Assembly (NCBI RefSeq): GCF_007859295.1
Contig: NZ_VOHB01000004.1
Span: forward strand, 330,167-394,166
Direction of reading: 5' to 3'
From: Planococcus sp. CPCC 101016
GTDB taxonomy: Bacteria; Bacillota; Bacilli; Bacillales_A; Planococcaceae
DNA: 64,000 bases
Below the pieces are notes generated by a model, which worked only from the letters and a program-made list of their open reading frames with translations, searched no databases and was not told the DNA's origin. The translations under genes and the position numbers were made by a program. Positions within the stretch are counted from its first letter, which is position 1. The number at the start of each line of letters is the position of its first letter. This document shows, piece after piece, positions 7,174 to 15,305 of this stretch.

Positions 7174-8817
7174 CTATTCTTCGATCGTCACCCATTTATA
7201 GGAGAATGAAGCTCCAGTCGGATGCACCAATAGATTTTTAATCTTGCTTCTCTTTAAGACAGCGGCACCTTCTTGGTAAAGCGGCACAATCGCTGCGTCT
7301 TCTTCTAACAAGATTTTCTCAATGTCCAACAGCATTTGGTAACGAGCTTCAAGGTCTGTTTCCGTTCTTGCTGCTGCTACCAATTCTTCCAATTCGGCAT
7401 TTGTGTAATCCATGCGGTTAGCCGATCCGCCTTCAAGCCACATATCCAAGTAAGTCATCGGGTCGCTGTAATCAGGCCCCCATGAAGATAGAGACAAATC
7501 ATACTCAATCGCTTTTTCAATCTCTAAACGTTGTGCGAAAGGAACGGCTTTGATGTCCAATTTAAATCCTGGAAGATTGTCTTCCAATTGCGCCTGGATG
7601 TACTCAGCCACTTTTTTATGGTCTTCAGAATCTGCAATGTTGATGGATACCGTTACGTCTGTTGCTCCTGTTTCCTCTAAGCCTTTTTCCCAAAGCGCTT
7701 GAGCTTCTTCAACTGTTCCGGTATTGAAGTCCCCGTTCAAGTCACGGAAATCTTCGCCTGATGGAGATTTAAAGAATCCTTTTGGAACCACACCGTTTAA
7801 TGCTGTAGAACCGTTCTTCAAAATGACGTCAGTCAGGCTTTCTTTGTCGATCGCCATATTAACTGCCTGGCGAATATTTTTGTTGCCCAGTACCGGATGG
7901 TTATGGTTAAAACGCAGGAAGATGATTTCCGGTTCCAGGATTGTTTCAAAATTTGCGTCGTCTTTGTTTTGGTCAACAGCTTCAGAACTCAAAACAATGC
8001 GGTCCACTTTATTCGTTTCATACAAGTTGATGCCGGCTGCTGGATCTTTTACCACATAGGCATTGATCGCATCCAACTGAACTGTTTCTGCATCCCAGTA
8101 ATCTTCGTTCTTTTCATACTTCCAACCTTGTTCATGCGTCCAGTCAGTCAATGTGAATGGTCCGTTAAATAAAATATTCTCTGCTTCCAATGCATATTGG
8201 TCGCCTTGTTCTTCAACGAATTTCTGGTTTTGAGGCAAGAAAGTCGGGAATGTCATCAACGACTGGAACAACGGATTCGCTGCTTCCAACGTAACTTCCA
8301 ATGTTTTTTCATCGATTGCTTTAACACCTAATTCTTCTGCATCCATCTCTTCGTTCATAATCGCTTCAGCATTTTTGATGCCTGCTGTTACGAACATAAA
8401 ATTATAAGGACTTGCATCTTTCATAACGCGCTTCCAGGCATATTCGAAATCCTGAGCAGTAACTGGATCTCCGTTGCTCCAGTTTGAATCGCGCAACGTG
8501 AATGTATGGACGGTTTGATCTTCATTTTCTGTATGTTCCGTTACTAGAGCTTCAATTGGTTCGTGATTTTCATCTTGACGATAAAGACCTTCATTCACAT
8601 TATTCAAAACCGTGAATGCAATGCCGTCATGTGCTTTGGTGGAATCTAAAGTGGGAATATCCGCTGTGGTAGAAATGTTCAATACTTGCCCAGCTTCTCC
8701 TTCTGCTGCTGCATTTTCTTCACTTGAACTTTCGGAAGAATTGAAGTTGCAACCTGATAAGAATAAAACAAATGCAATCATGATCATGAAAATCTGTGTT
8801 TTTCTCTTTCTCCCCAT
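7174..8817 (-). CDS. oppA: Oligopeptide-binding lipoprotein OppA
   Basis: A 547-residue family-5 extracellular solute-binding protein that captures peptides for OppBCD. The lipoprotein signal peptide ends in LSGC with Cys23. The family-5 signature lies around residues 95-120 (LRDSNWSNGDPVTAQDFEYAWKR is split around it), and the C-terminus has the LALSLSSWGPDYSDP-type segment. The ATG at 8817 is preferred over an upstream in-frame TTG at 8832, which lies in the GGGGGGT ribosome binding site. First gene of the opp operon. Confidence 0.92.
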   Translation of the reverse strand: MGRKRKTQIFMIMIAFVLFLSGCNFNSSESSSEENAAAEGEAGQVLNISTTADIPTLDSTKAHDGIAFTVLNNVNEGLYRQDENHEPIEALVTEHTENEDQTVHTFTLRDSNWSNGDPVTAQDFEYAWKRVMKDASPYNFMFVTAGIKNAEAIMNEEMDAEELGVKAIDEKTLEVTLEAANPLFQSLMTFPTFLPQNQKFVEEQGDQYALEAENILFNGPFTLTDWTHEQGWKYEKNEDYWDAETVQLDAINAYVVKDPAAGINLYETNKVDRIVLSSEAVDQNKDDANFETILEPEIIFLRFNHNHPVLGNKNIRQAVNMAIDKESLTDVILKNGSTALNGVVPKGFFKSPSGEDFRDLNGDFNTGTVEEAQALWEKGLEETGATDVTVSINIADSEDHKKVAEYIQAQLEDNLPGFKLDIKAVPFAQRLEIEKAIEYDLSLSSWGPDYSDPMTYLDMWLEGGSANRMDYTNAELEELVAAARTETDLEARYQMLLDIEKILLEEDAAIVPLYQEGAAVLKRSKIKNLLVHPTGASFSYKWVTIEE

Positions 8818-8853
8818 TTTCTTACCCCCCAATTTTTTTGATAATTCTTTCTA

Positions 8854-8882
8854 ATCATAATTGTTATTTCAAGAATAGGCAA
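8854..8882 (-). promoter_or_regulatory. Sigma-A promoter of the opp operon
   Basis: On the minus strand TTGCCT (8882-8877) and TATGAT (8859-8854) are 17 bp apart, placing the transcription start about 30 bases before the oppA ribosome binding site. The boxes match consensus at four and five of six positions. Confidence 0.6.
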
Positions 8883-8953
8883 CAAGATGTTTAAATTTTC
8901 AAATATATAAATTACATGGTAATCTTTATTTATGAAAAAAAGGGGCGGCATGG

Positions 8954-9325
8954 ATGAATTTCAACAGAATTTTATTTCTAGTTTCACTGGGCAGCTCATT
9001 AATTTTGCCTTTCTTCCTATATAGGCATTGGACTGTTGCGACTTGGTTTGACGCTGTATTTTTGGTCGGTCTTTTACTGATCATAGTCTATTTTGTAATG
9101 CTTTTAATCGAAGGGCAGTTTTTTTCAGCATTCTTGAAAAGTACTCGAAACTTTTTTGCAAAAGTAAATAAAAAAGATCAGCTGATAAGGGAAAGTGAAA
9201 AACGCGCTGTGGAGTCAGTGGAATACCAGCATCATTTTCCAAATCAAAAAGCTTTCTTACAAATCGGTTTGATTTATTGTATCGGGGGCTTGCTGATTTC
9301 CTCTGCTTTGTATTACTTGAATTAG
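8954..9325 (+). CDS. DUF3899 membrane protein
   Basis: A 123-residue protein with three predicted membrane helices (residues about 5-22, 33-54 and 101-121) and a charged cytoplasmic loop with many Lys, Arg and Glu between the second and third. Length and layout fit the DUF3899 family found in Bacillales; its function is unknown. The gene diverges from opp and ends at a terminator shared with the convergent Nudix gene. The ATG at 8954 follows a GGGGCGG-type site; an overlapping ATG at 8950 is in another frame. Confidence 0.7.
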   Translation: MNFNRILFLVSLGSSLILPFFLYRHWTVATWFDAVFLVGLLLIIVYFVMLLIEGQFFSAFLKSTRNFFAKVNKKDQLIRESEKRAVESVEYQHHFPNQKAFLQIGLIYCIGGLLISSALYYLN

Positions 9326-9383
9326 AAAAGCATAAAATAAGATTCACGCTAGTTACATGAAAAAATTTCGATACAATAAAGAA

Positions 9384-9413
9384 ACGGCATTGCCTGTAAA
9401 AAGGCAATGCCGC
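9384..9413. terminator. Bidirectional terminator
   Basis: A 12-bp stem with a short A-rich loop between two convergent genes; AT-rich flanks on both sides allow use in either direction. Confidence 0.7.
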
Positions 9414-9436
9414 TTCACTTTATATAATCTAAATAA

Positions 9437-10081
9437 CTATTTTGTATGAGATTCGGTTTCGTCTAATTGTTGTCCGATCAATTCGGTGATTTTTTTCAAA
9501 TACTCGGGACTGTGGGGAACCAGATCCTTCAAGCTAATCATTTTCTTTAACATGTTGCGGCCATTCATAGTTGCTTCAAAGCCTTCCACTTGAACTTCTT
9601 CTTTCTCCCCTTTAATCAAAGCAGACAATTCTTCAAATTCAAGTTTCACCATGCCGGATACTTCTTCAAGCTGCAACTTGAAGGTATCGTCAATGTTTCC
9701 TCTGCCCTTGTATAAAAAGCAGTGGCAACGTTCATTGTCCAGGAAATCGTCTATTGCCAGCTGATCTTTGATGATTCCTAAATAGATCAGTTCTTCAAGA
9801 TTCACTTCGAGACCGAGTTCTTCTCGCACTTCCCGGACGCCGTCTTCAACAGTTTCATCCGCCAATAAATGACCTGCCGCTGTGATATCGAAAAGCCCGG
9901 GAAAATCCTTCTTGCCTTCACTGCGCAATTGCAGATAAATCACATCTCTGCCGTCTTGACGGCTAACCACCCAGCAGTGAAAGGTTTCATGCCAATATCC
10001 TTTTTCATGAACAGCCTGCCGTGTAGCTATCCCTTGCTGGCTTCCATGTTCATCGTAAACGCTTATTTTTTCTGTTTCCAT
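9437..10081 (-). CDS. Nudix hydrolase (YfcD/IPP-isomerase-like)
   Basis: A 214-residue Nudix protein. The Nudix box G-x5-E-x7-REVREELG is visible from about residue 71 (GHLLADETVEDGVREVREELG), including the metal-binding REVREE glutamates. The N-terminal part (YDEHGSQQGIATRQAVHEKGYWHETFHCWVV) resembles the isopentenyl-diphosphate-isomerase-like Nudix subgroup, but the substrate cannot be read from the sequence. The C-terminal 60 residues are an added helical region. It stands alone between two terminators. Confidence 0.82.
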   Translation of the reverse strand: METEKISVYDEHGSQQGIATRQAVHEKGYWHETFHCWVVSRQDGRDVIYLQLRSEGKKDFPGLFDITAAGHLLADETVEDGVREVREELGLEVNLEELIYLGIIKDQLAIDDFLDNERCHCFLYKGRGNIDDTFKLQLEEVSGMVKLEFEELSALIKGEKEEVQVEGFEATMNGRNMLKKMISLKDLVPHSPEYLKKITELIGQQLDETESHTK

Positions 10082-10110
10082 TCTTGCCCTCCTCTTTCTT
10101 CCAGCCTAAC

Positions 10111-10138
10111 AAAAAACCAGCCATTTTTATGACCGGTT
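10111..10138 (-). terminator. Terminator after the unknown gene at 10181
   Basis: A 10-bp stem with two G-T pairs and an AAAA loop, followed on the minus strand by a six-base T-run. Confidence 0.75.
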
Positions 10139-10180
10139 CTTAGTTTCTTCAATAATTTCTCTGTTGACTGGTACATTTCA

Positions 10181-10645
10181 TTACGTGTATTCGTTAAAAT
10201 GAGTGCCATACGGTGCCACGTGTTTGATGAACAACAGATCTTCTTCCGTCACATCCGGAACGAAAAATTCAGTGCCCCAATGTTCCGATGAGAAAATATG
10301 TTGTTCTCCTCTGCTTAAAAAGACTGAAAACCATTTTAGCATTTTCTTTTCGCTCACGTGATGGCTCATTAGAAATTGTGCGATTTCCAGTGTCAGAAGA
10401 CCAGAAAAGATGGTCATCCCTCCCTTTTTGTCAATATCGAACAAGCCAGGGAAGCTTGAAGTGAGCTCCTCAATGGCTGCTGCTTCTTCGTTAAAACAAT
10501 GGATTTCAAACGTATCGGATTTAGCCAGAAAATATTCCATCAGCAGAAGCCAGTAATCATAGTTTCCTATAGCCGGTATGCGGTCCGATGCTTGGTTATC
10601 TGCAAACTCAGTCAGTTCAAACTGTAATTGCGTCTTTAGTTCCAT
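10181..10645 (-). CDS. Hypothetical protein, 154 aa
   Basis: I do not recognise this family. The protein is acidic and soluble, with aromatic-rich segments (YDYWLLLMEYFL near residue 32 and MLKWFSVFL near 105) and no signal peptide, membrane helix or metal-binding motif. The ATG at 10645 is favoured by an AGGTG nine bases before it; an in-frame ATG at 10681 would add 12 residues. It is the last of a run of minus-strand genes including a HAD phosphatase and a possible thiol enzyme, with about 75 bases to the gene before it. Confidence 0.6.
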   Translation of the reverse strand: MELKTQLQFELTEFADNQASDRIPAIGNYDYWLLLMEYFLAKSDTFEIHCFNEEAAAIEELTSSFPGLFDIDKKGGMTIFSGLLTLEIAQFLMSHHVSEKKMLKWFSVFLSRGEQHIFSSEHWGTEFFVPDVTEEDLLFIKHVAPYGTHFNEYT

Positions 10646-10718
10646 GCTGCACTTCACCTGCCCTTTTCTCCTATCGCGCATTCTTCTCCAGCATGACGTA
10701 CAGCTGATTCTCTTTCCT

Positions 10719-11408
10719 TCATTTTAAAGCTGATTCTGCTGTCTTGGAGTTGAAGCGTTCAATCCATTCAGTAATTTCACTTAAATCCTCAATTTCTCCA
10801 TCTGCATTCAGACAGTTCCAATGCCGGTCTTTTTTCCAAAGCGTGTTCATGCCGACTGCTCCTGCTGCCTGTATATCATTTTTCGGATGATCTCCAATAT
10901 AGACAGCTTCAGCCGGAGATAGGCCGAAACCAGCTAAGGCTTTCTGAAAAATAGCTGGATTGGGCTTAGCCATCTCTTCCCATTCAGAGATAAGAATTTC
11001 ATCAAAATAATCTTTGATTCCCAAGGCCAGTATATTGTCCATTTGGAATTGCCCTTTGCCGTTTGTAATCATTCCTAAACGAAGGGAGTTTGTTGCCAGT
11101 TGATTCAGCATATTGTCTAAATTCGGAAACGGTATGCAATGAGAGCTGAAATTTTTCACATAATCCTCCAGTAAGCTTGGCCAATCAATCTCTTTAATCG
11201 AAAATTCTTCGATTAATTGTTGATAAACTTGATCTTTCCAGACATAGCCCTTGGCATCCAGTTCGATAAAACGTTTGATGAATTGAACCTTCGGTATATG
11301 CTGAAAGTACGCAGCTAACCGGGTATACTGGTCTTCTATAAATGATGCCAGTGAAGCATCCCGGTCTAGTAAAGTTCCATCCAAATCAAAAATAACGGCT
11401 TTGATCAT
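10719..11408 (-). CDS. HAD-superfamily hydrolase
   Basis: A 229-residue haloacid-dehalogenase-type phosphatase. Motif I is FDLDGTLLDRD at residues 7-17 with the nucleophile Asp9 and acid/base Asp11. Motif II is MITNGKG near residue 116, motif III the Lys in the EMAKPNPAIFQKAL segment and motif IV GDHPKNDIQAA near residue 172. A helical C1 cap lies between motifs I and II. This places it with small-molecule phosphatases such as phosphoglycolate phosphatase-like proteins; the substrate is not predictable. It follows the gene at 11427 by 18 bases, likely co-transcribed. Confidence 0.88.
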   Translation of the reverse strand: MIKAVIFDLDGTLLDRDASLASFIEDQYTRLAAYFQHIPKVQFIKRFIELDAKGYVWKDQVYQQLIEEFSIKEIDWPSLLEDYVKNFSSHCIPFPNLDNMLNQLATNSLRLGMITNGKGQFQMDNILALGIKDYFDEILISEWEEMAKPNPAIFQKALAGFGLSPAEAVYIGDHPKNDIQAAGAVGMNTLWKKDRHWNCLNADGEIEDLSEITEWIERFNSKTAESALK

Positions 11409-11426
11409 TTTAACTCCCCTGTCTCC

Positions 11427-12200
11427 TCATTCACTGCTTCCCAGATTGAGCCTCCGGTAAAACCCTAAGGATTCTCTTAGAAATTCTTTGTTATAATGCG
11501 TTTTCTCATGGATTCTTTCCACCCATTCTTCCAACGTCTCAATCGGGCTATCCGGGTAAAGTCCCGTACCGGTGCTTAAAAAACTCTTCCAATTATCGAA
11601 CTCCCAATGAACAGTTTCATCTTCTTGCTGCAATCGGATCTCGACCAATGGCTCTGTATGGATATGGTGTTGAGAATACTCGGCAGCCCTTAAAAATTCC
11701 GACCGCTCAACCGGTACTGTCGCATAGACCTGATCGGACTGTTTGCCGTTCGGCCGGTAATAAATTACTTCGACTCCTTGATCAGCCGGTTTCACTTGAA
11801 CTTCTGCTCCCGGAAAAAAACCAGCCAGTCTGTCCCCGTTAAAATTAGGGCTATCTGCATCGATGAGGATCGGCTGTATCCACTGGTCCCCTAAATCACA
11901 GAGGAATCTGCGTCCAGCCGAATCTGCAGCCATAATAGCTGCATGAGCTTGCTCTGTACCAAGCTCACTGCCAATCGGATACGCTTTTATTCCCGCATCA
12001 TCAAAAGCGGAAAGCAGCCAAATCGCCAGGTCAAAACAATTACCGGTAATGCCATATTGCGTGCGATGATGCTTCATCAACTCTACATCGCGCTGCTTCT
12101 GCTCGCCTGAACGCTGGTAGTACCAAGCTTTAGTCAAGGTCTCCATCGGAAATCCGTCAAACTGCCGCCAAACGGTAAGGATTTCAGCCGGTGCTTGCAT
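11427..12200 (-). CDS. Protein with a putative Cys-His-Asp thiol fold
   Basis: A 257-residue protein not assigned to a named family. The order GNCFDLAIWLL (residues about 50-60), AHAAIM (about 85) and CDLGDQW (about 102) matches the Cys, His, Asp order of transglutaminase-like and arylamine N-acetyltransferase enzymes. The C-terminal half is rich in Trp and Glu without clear motifs. The start is the ATG at 12200, five bases after AAGGTGG; an in-frame GTG at 12209 lies within that site. Upstream of the HAD gene, likely the same operon. Function is unknown; the fold is an inference. Confidence 0.6.
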   Translation of the reverse strand: MQAPAEILTVWRQFDGFPMETLTKAWYYQRSGEQKQRDVELMKHHRTQYGITGNCFDLAIWLLSAFDDAGIKAYPIGSELGTEQAHAAIMAADSAGRRFLCDLGDQWIQPILIDADSPNFNGDRLAGFFPGAEVQVKPADQGVEVIYYRPNGKQSDQVYATVPVERSEFLRAAEYSQHHIHTEPLVEIRLQQEDETVHWEFDNWKSFLSTGTGLYPDSPIETLEEWVERIHEKTHYNKEFLRESLGFYRRLNLGSSE

Positions 12201-12301
12201 GTTTTCCACCTTCTCTTTTTTTGTATGGCTATTACTTCTCTTTTTTCTATCGGAATTCCTCCTATCAAAAGAAGAACTTCACCTGTTAGAATTTCACGCA
12301 C

Positions 12302-12335
12302 AAAAAAACAGACCTCAAGGGCCTGTTCTTTTTTT
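12302..12335. terminator. Terminator at the end of the flagellar operon
   Basis: An 8-bp stem with one mismatch and a TCAA loop, flanked by a run of seven A on the left and seven T on the right, closes the long flagellar operon just after the PilZ gene. It may work in both directions. Confidence 0.7.
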
Positions 12336-12349
12336 ATTAACATATGATT

Positions 12350-12706
12350 TTATTCGGCCAGTAATCCTTTACGTTGGCGGATCTGGTAATAGTTTAACTG
12401 CTTGAATAATTCTGAAGAAGTTCCTTGGTCTACAGAAAACTCAACACCGTATTCAATTATTTCCTTATCTTTTTGAGGAATTTTCCGGACAATAGAACCT
12501 GCTAATGCAAAAGATCCTTCTAGAACTTTAAAATGACAAATGATCGATTCATTCAAAGCATTGCTAACCTTAGAATAAAATCCTAGTCCGCCCGCACTTA
12601 TGTTGTAAATTTTTACAGGAACAAGTTCTGCCCCTTTAACTGAAACGTAACCTTCAATTGAATCATCGAACCATAATCGAAAAAACTCACGGCGGTTATT
12701 GTCCAT
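12350..12706 (-). CDS. PilZ-domain protein, predicted c-di-GMP receptor
   Basis: A 118-residue single PilZ domain. Both parts of the c-di-GMP binding signature are present: an RxxxR element (RREFFR, residues 5-10) and the NISAGGLG motif (residues 35-42; consensus D/NxSxxG). There is no YcgR-N domain, so it differs from the B. subtilis motility brake YpfA, which has one. It is the last gene of the flgB-to-pilZ operon, so it is made with the motor and is a candidate for c-di-GMP-dependent control of it (inference). Confidence 0.85.
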   Translation of the reverse strand: MDNNRREFFRLWFDDSIEGYVSVKGAELVPVKIYNISAGGLGFYSKVSNALNESIICHFKVLEGSFALAGSIVRKIPQKDKEIIEYGVEFSVDQGTSSELFKQLNYYQIRQRKGLLAE

Positions 12707-12736
12707 CTCTGCCCTCCTATTACTAGATAATCGTAT

Positions 12737-13174
12737 TCACATATATAAATTGATAAGCAGACCTTTAACTTCCCCTACTAGATCTAAAGTACCAATACCT
12801 GCTTCTTCATTATTCAATACTTGGTCTTGGATTTCAATCAATTTCTTATCAATTACTTTAATGATTTGATGAGACTTCATTCCGCCGCCCGGCATTTGGC
12901 TTTGTTCGTCAGATAAATGCAGACCATGGCGGGTGGACTCGCTGACAAATTGTTTGACCGCCTGCTTGTAATTTATCAAATTTTCAAGTGTCCGCTGGTT
13001 GGAAAGTTTTTGTCCTTGTACGTCCACGCGCTCCATTAATTGGTTCAGCGAATCATTGTGAAGCTTTGACTGGGATTTTTTCATGGCATTCAAAAAAAGA
13101 TCGCCATTTTTATTTCCCGTTGCTTGTACCGGTAACCTTTCTTTCTGGATATTACTTTGGCTGTCAATGCGCAA
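12737..13174 (-). CDS. YaaR family protein (DUF327)
   Basis: A 145-residue soluble helical protein. The central segment NLINYKQAVKQFVSE and the C-terminal helix LIEIQDQVLNNE..IGTLDLVGEVKGLLINLYM are typical of the YaaR family (DUF327), common in Firmicutes and of unknown function. It starts directly after the stop of the SwrB-like gene with no gap, so it is translationally linked to the flagellar operon. In B. subtilis yaaR lies elsewhere, so its place here suggests a flagellar role (inference). Confidence 0.8.
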   Translation of the reverse strand: MRIDSQSNIQKERLPVQATGNKNGDLFLNAMKKSQSKLHNDSLNQLMERVDVQGQKLSNQRTLENLINYKQAVKQFVSESTRHGLHLSDEQSQMPGGGMKSHQIIKVIDKKLIEIQDQVLNNEEAGIGTLDLVGEVKGLLINLYM

Positions 13175-13609
13175 TTACAGCACCTCATCTTCTTTAAAAT
13201 TCCCTTGTTGCTTGTTATTCATATTGACAACGAGCTCGACTTTCCCGTAGTCGACTTGGAGTACTTTGGCGATTTGCTTGGAAGAAAATCCTTGCTTGGA
13301 AAGCTGAAGCACCTTTTCCGTTTCTATAGAAGCCAGTTGGGGTGCTTCTTCGAAATCAGAAGCAAGGTTTTCTTCCAAGCGTTCGATTCGTTCTGCCAGC
13401 TGCAATTCGTTGTCCTTAATATAGGCAGTTAATTTATCGTAAAGTTCATCATTTTCTTTTTCAAGCTGTGCCACAAACTCCGCCATACTTTCGTGAATTT
13501 CAGCTGGTTCTTCTTCGTCTATCTGCTGCTTTTTAACGGATAGCATCAGTTTTATATTCATTAGCATCAACAAGATGATTCCCGCAATTAATAGCCACTC
13601 CATAGTCAT
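13175..13609 (-). CDS. SwrB-like protein (YlxL/DUF6115)
   Basis: A protein of about 144 residues with an N-terminal membrane anchor (residues about 4-21), a long Glu/Lys-rich coiled coil and a C-terminal helix-turn-helix-like end (LSKQGFSSKQIAKVLQVDYGKVELVVNM). Position directly after sigD, the size and the layout match SwrB of B. subtilis, which activates the flagellar export gate at the basal body. Sequence identity to SwrB appears low, so position carries much of the call. The start is uncertain among GTG 13612, ATG 13609 and ATG 13603. Confidence 0.65.
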   Translation of the reverse strand: MTMEWLLIAGIILLMLMNIKLMLSVKKQQIDEEEPAEIHESMAEFVAQLEKENDELYDKLTAYIKDNELQLAERIERLEENLASDFEEAPQLASIETEKVLQLSKQGFSSKQIAKVLQVDYGKVELVVNMNNKQQGNFKEDEVL

Positions 13610-13640
13610 CACCCAGACCTTCTGTTTCGTAGTTTACATC

Positions 13641-14414
13641 TTAAAAACGATCGTGCACAGATAAAATAGAAGCATGCAATCGAAGCATTGCCTTAGAATG
13701 AAGCTGCGATACTCTCGATACACTAACGTTGAGGATTTCTGCGATTTCGGTTAATTTCATTTCTTCAAAATAACACAAGGAAACGGTAATTTTTTCTTTT
13801 TCCGGAAGTCGTTCAATGGCTCGGACAAGTGATTCTTTAGTCATCTGATCTGACAAGTGGCGCTCGGGTGAATCGACATGATACTGCCCCAGTGCCCCTT
13901 GTTCTTCAAAGTTCTCGTCGTCCATTGAAATCATGGTCGATAATGCCGCTTCAGAAACGGTTTTATTGAGTTCGGCTTTGGTGATTCCTAAATACGAGCT
14001 GACCTGTTCGTCGGATACGGCGGCTTCATTTTCCTGCTCTAGCAGAAGATAGGCTTTTTCAATTTTTTTCACTTTATCCCGTACAGACCGGGGAAGCCAG
14101 TCACTATGGCGCAAACCATCAATGATTGCCCCTTTAATCCGCCAGGAAGCGTAAGTTTCAAATTTCAAATCCCGTTCAATGTTGAATTTACTCAAGGCAT
14201 CAAGTAAACCTTCGTAAGCATAGCTGCGGATATCGTCTTTTTCCACAGTTTTTGGCAGACTGATCATGAACCGTTGAATCACGTAATCAACCAAAGGAAG
14301 ATACTGTTCAACCAGGTAGTCCCCAGCCTCCGGATTCCGATGTTGTTGCCAATCACCCCAATAGGCAAGCTCTTCTTTTGATAAGTTATGATTCAGCAAG
14401 ATTTTCAACACCAT
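13641..14414 (-). CDS. sigD: Flagellar sigma factor sigma-D (FliA)
   Basis: A 257-residue sigma-70-family factor of the FliA/WhiG class. Region 2 (residues about 25-95) contains DDIRSYAYEGLLDALSKFN and FETYASWRIKGAIIDGLR. Region 3 includes LPRSVRDK. Region 4 ends with the helix-turn-helix LTEIAEILNVSVSRVSQLHSKAMLRLH. It directs RNA polymerase to late flagellar promoters, several of which are visible in this window, and is held by FlgM. The start codon is ambiguous (TTG 14420, ATG 14414 or TTG 14408). In B. subtilis cheBAWCD precede sigD; here it follows flhG directly. Confidence 0.93.
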   Translation of the reverse strand: MVLKILLNHNLSKEELAYWGDWQQHRNPEAGDYLVEQYLPLVDYVIQRFMISLPKTVEKDDIRSYAYEGLLDALSKFNIERDLKFETYASWRIKGAIIDGLRHSDWLPRSVRDKVKKIEKAYLLLEQENEAAVSDEQVSSYLGITKAELNKTVSEAALSTMISMDDENFEEQGALGQYHVDSPERHLSDQMTKESLVRAIERLPEKEKITVSLCYFEEMKLTEIAEILNVSVSRVSQLHSKAMLRLHASILSVHDRF

Positions 14415-14435
14415 TCCCAAGCGGCAACACCGCTT

Positions 14436-15305
14436 TTATTTGAAAAGGATTTTCATAATAAATCCTTTAAGTCCTAATTTATACGGTGCCGGCAATTCTA
14501 AAAATTCACTAGCCATTTTACGAATTGCTGTTGCCGCTTCACTGCTTGGATAAGCCAACAGCAAGGGATGCTGCTTTTTCACAGCTTCCGGAATATGTGC
14601 ATCGCTTGGAATAAAACCCAATGCCTCAATTTCTTTACCCAGAAACTGCTGAGCTACCTGTTTAAAATTATCGGCTGTCCGTTGTCCTTCTCGTACGCTG
14701 ATGCATTGATTGACTACGAGTTTCATATGAACATTCGGATCTCTGCCCTGGACCATCTTAACGACCGAATAAGCATCGGTGATTGACGTTGGCTCAGGAG
14801 TCGTGACCAAGATCACATCATCTGCAGCAAGGATAAAACGAGGGTTTTCGTAGGACAAACCTGCTCCAGTATCGAGGATAATGTAGTCCACTTTTCCCTG
14901 CAGCGCGCTCAATTCCTTAAAAAACTTCTCCAATTTTAGGTCATCCATGCTGAATAGGTCACTAAAACCATTGCCTCCAGATATGAATAGCAGGCCATTG
15001 GGACCTTCTTCAATGATGTCTTGTGCAGCCAAATCTTTTTCAATCATCGTAGCTATAGTTTCCTGTGGCGTTCGTCCGAGCAGTACGTCAATATTGGCAA
15101 ATCCAAGGTCGACATCGAAAATCAGCACTTTCTTATTTTGCTCCACCAGACTTAGTGCAAAGTTCAGAGCGAAATTGGATTTCCCTACTCCCCCTTTGCC
15201 GCTGGTGATTGCCAATACCCTGGTTTTTTTAATAGATTTGCGCTCAGGTTTTTCGGATTGCTTCATTCTCATTTTTTCCCTTAATCCATTTGCCTGATCA
15301 CGCAT
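14436..15305 (-). CDS. flhG: Flagellar number regulator FlhG (MinD-like ATPase)
   Basis: A 289-residue MinD/ParA-type ATPase. The deviant Walker A KGGVGKSNFALN lies near residue 36 and Walker B VLIFDVDLGFANIDVLLG near 60. The N-terminus (residues 1-27) is basic with Gln and Arg, as in the DQAxxLR activator motif of FlhG that stimulates FlhF GTPase. A C-terminal amphipathic membrane-targeting helix is plausible in LGLKGFIMKILFK. With FlhF it sets flagellar number and placement. It overlaps flhF by 8 bases. Confidence 0.93.
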   Translation of the reverse strand: MRDQANGLREKMRMKQSEKPERKSIKKTRVLAITSGKGGVGKSNFALNFALSLVEQNKKVLIFDVDLGFANIDVLLGRTPQETIATMIEKDLAAQDIIEEGPNGLLFISGGNGFSDLFSMDDLKLEKFFKELSALQGKVDYIILDTGAGLSYENPRFILAADDVILVTTPEPTSITDAYSVVKMVQGRDPNVHMKLVVNQCISVREGQRTADNFKQVAQQFLGKEIEALGFIPSDAHIPEAVKKQHPLLLAYPSSEAATAIRKMASEFLELPAPYKLGLKGFIMKILFK

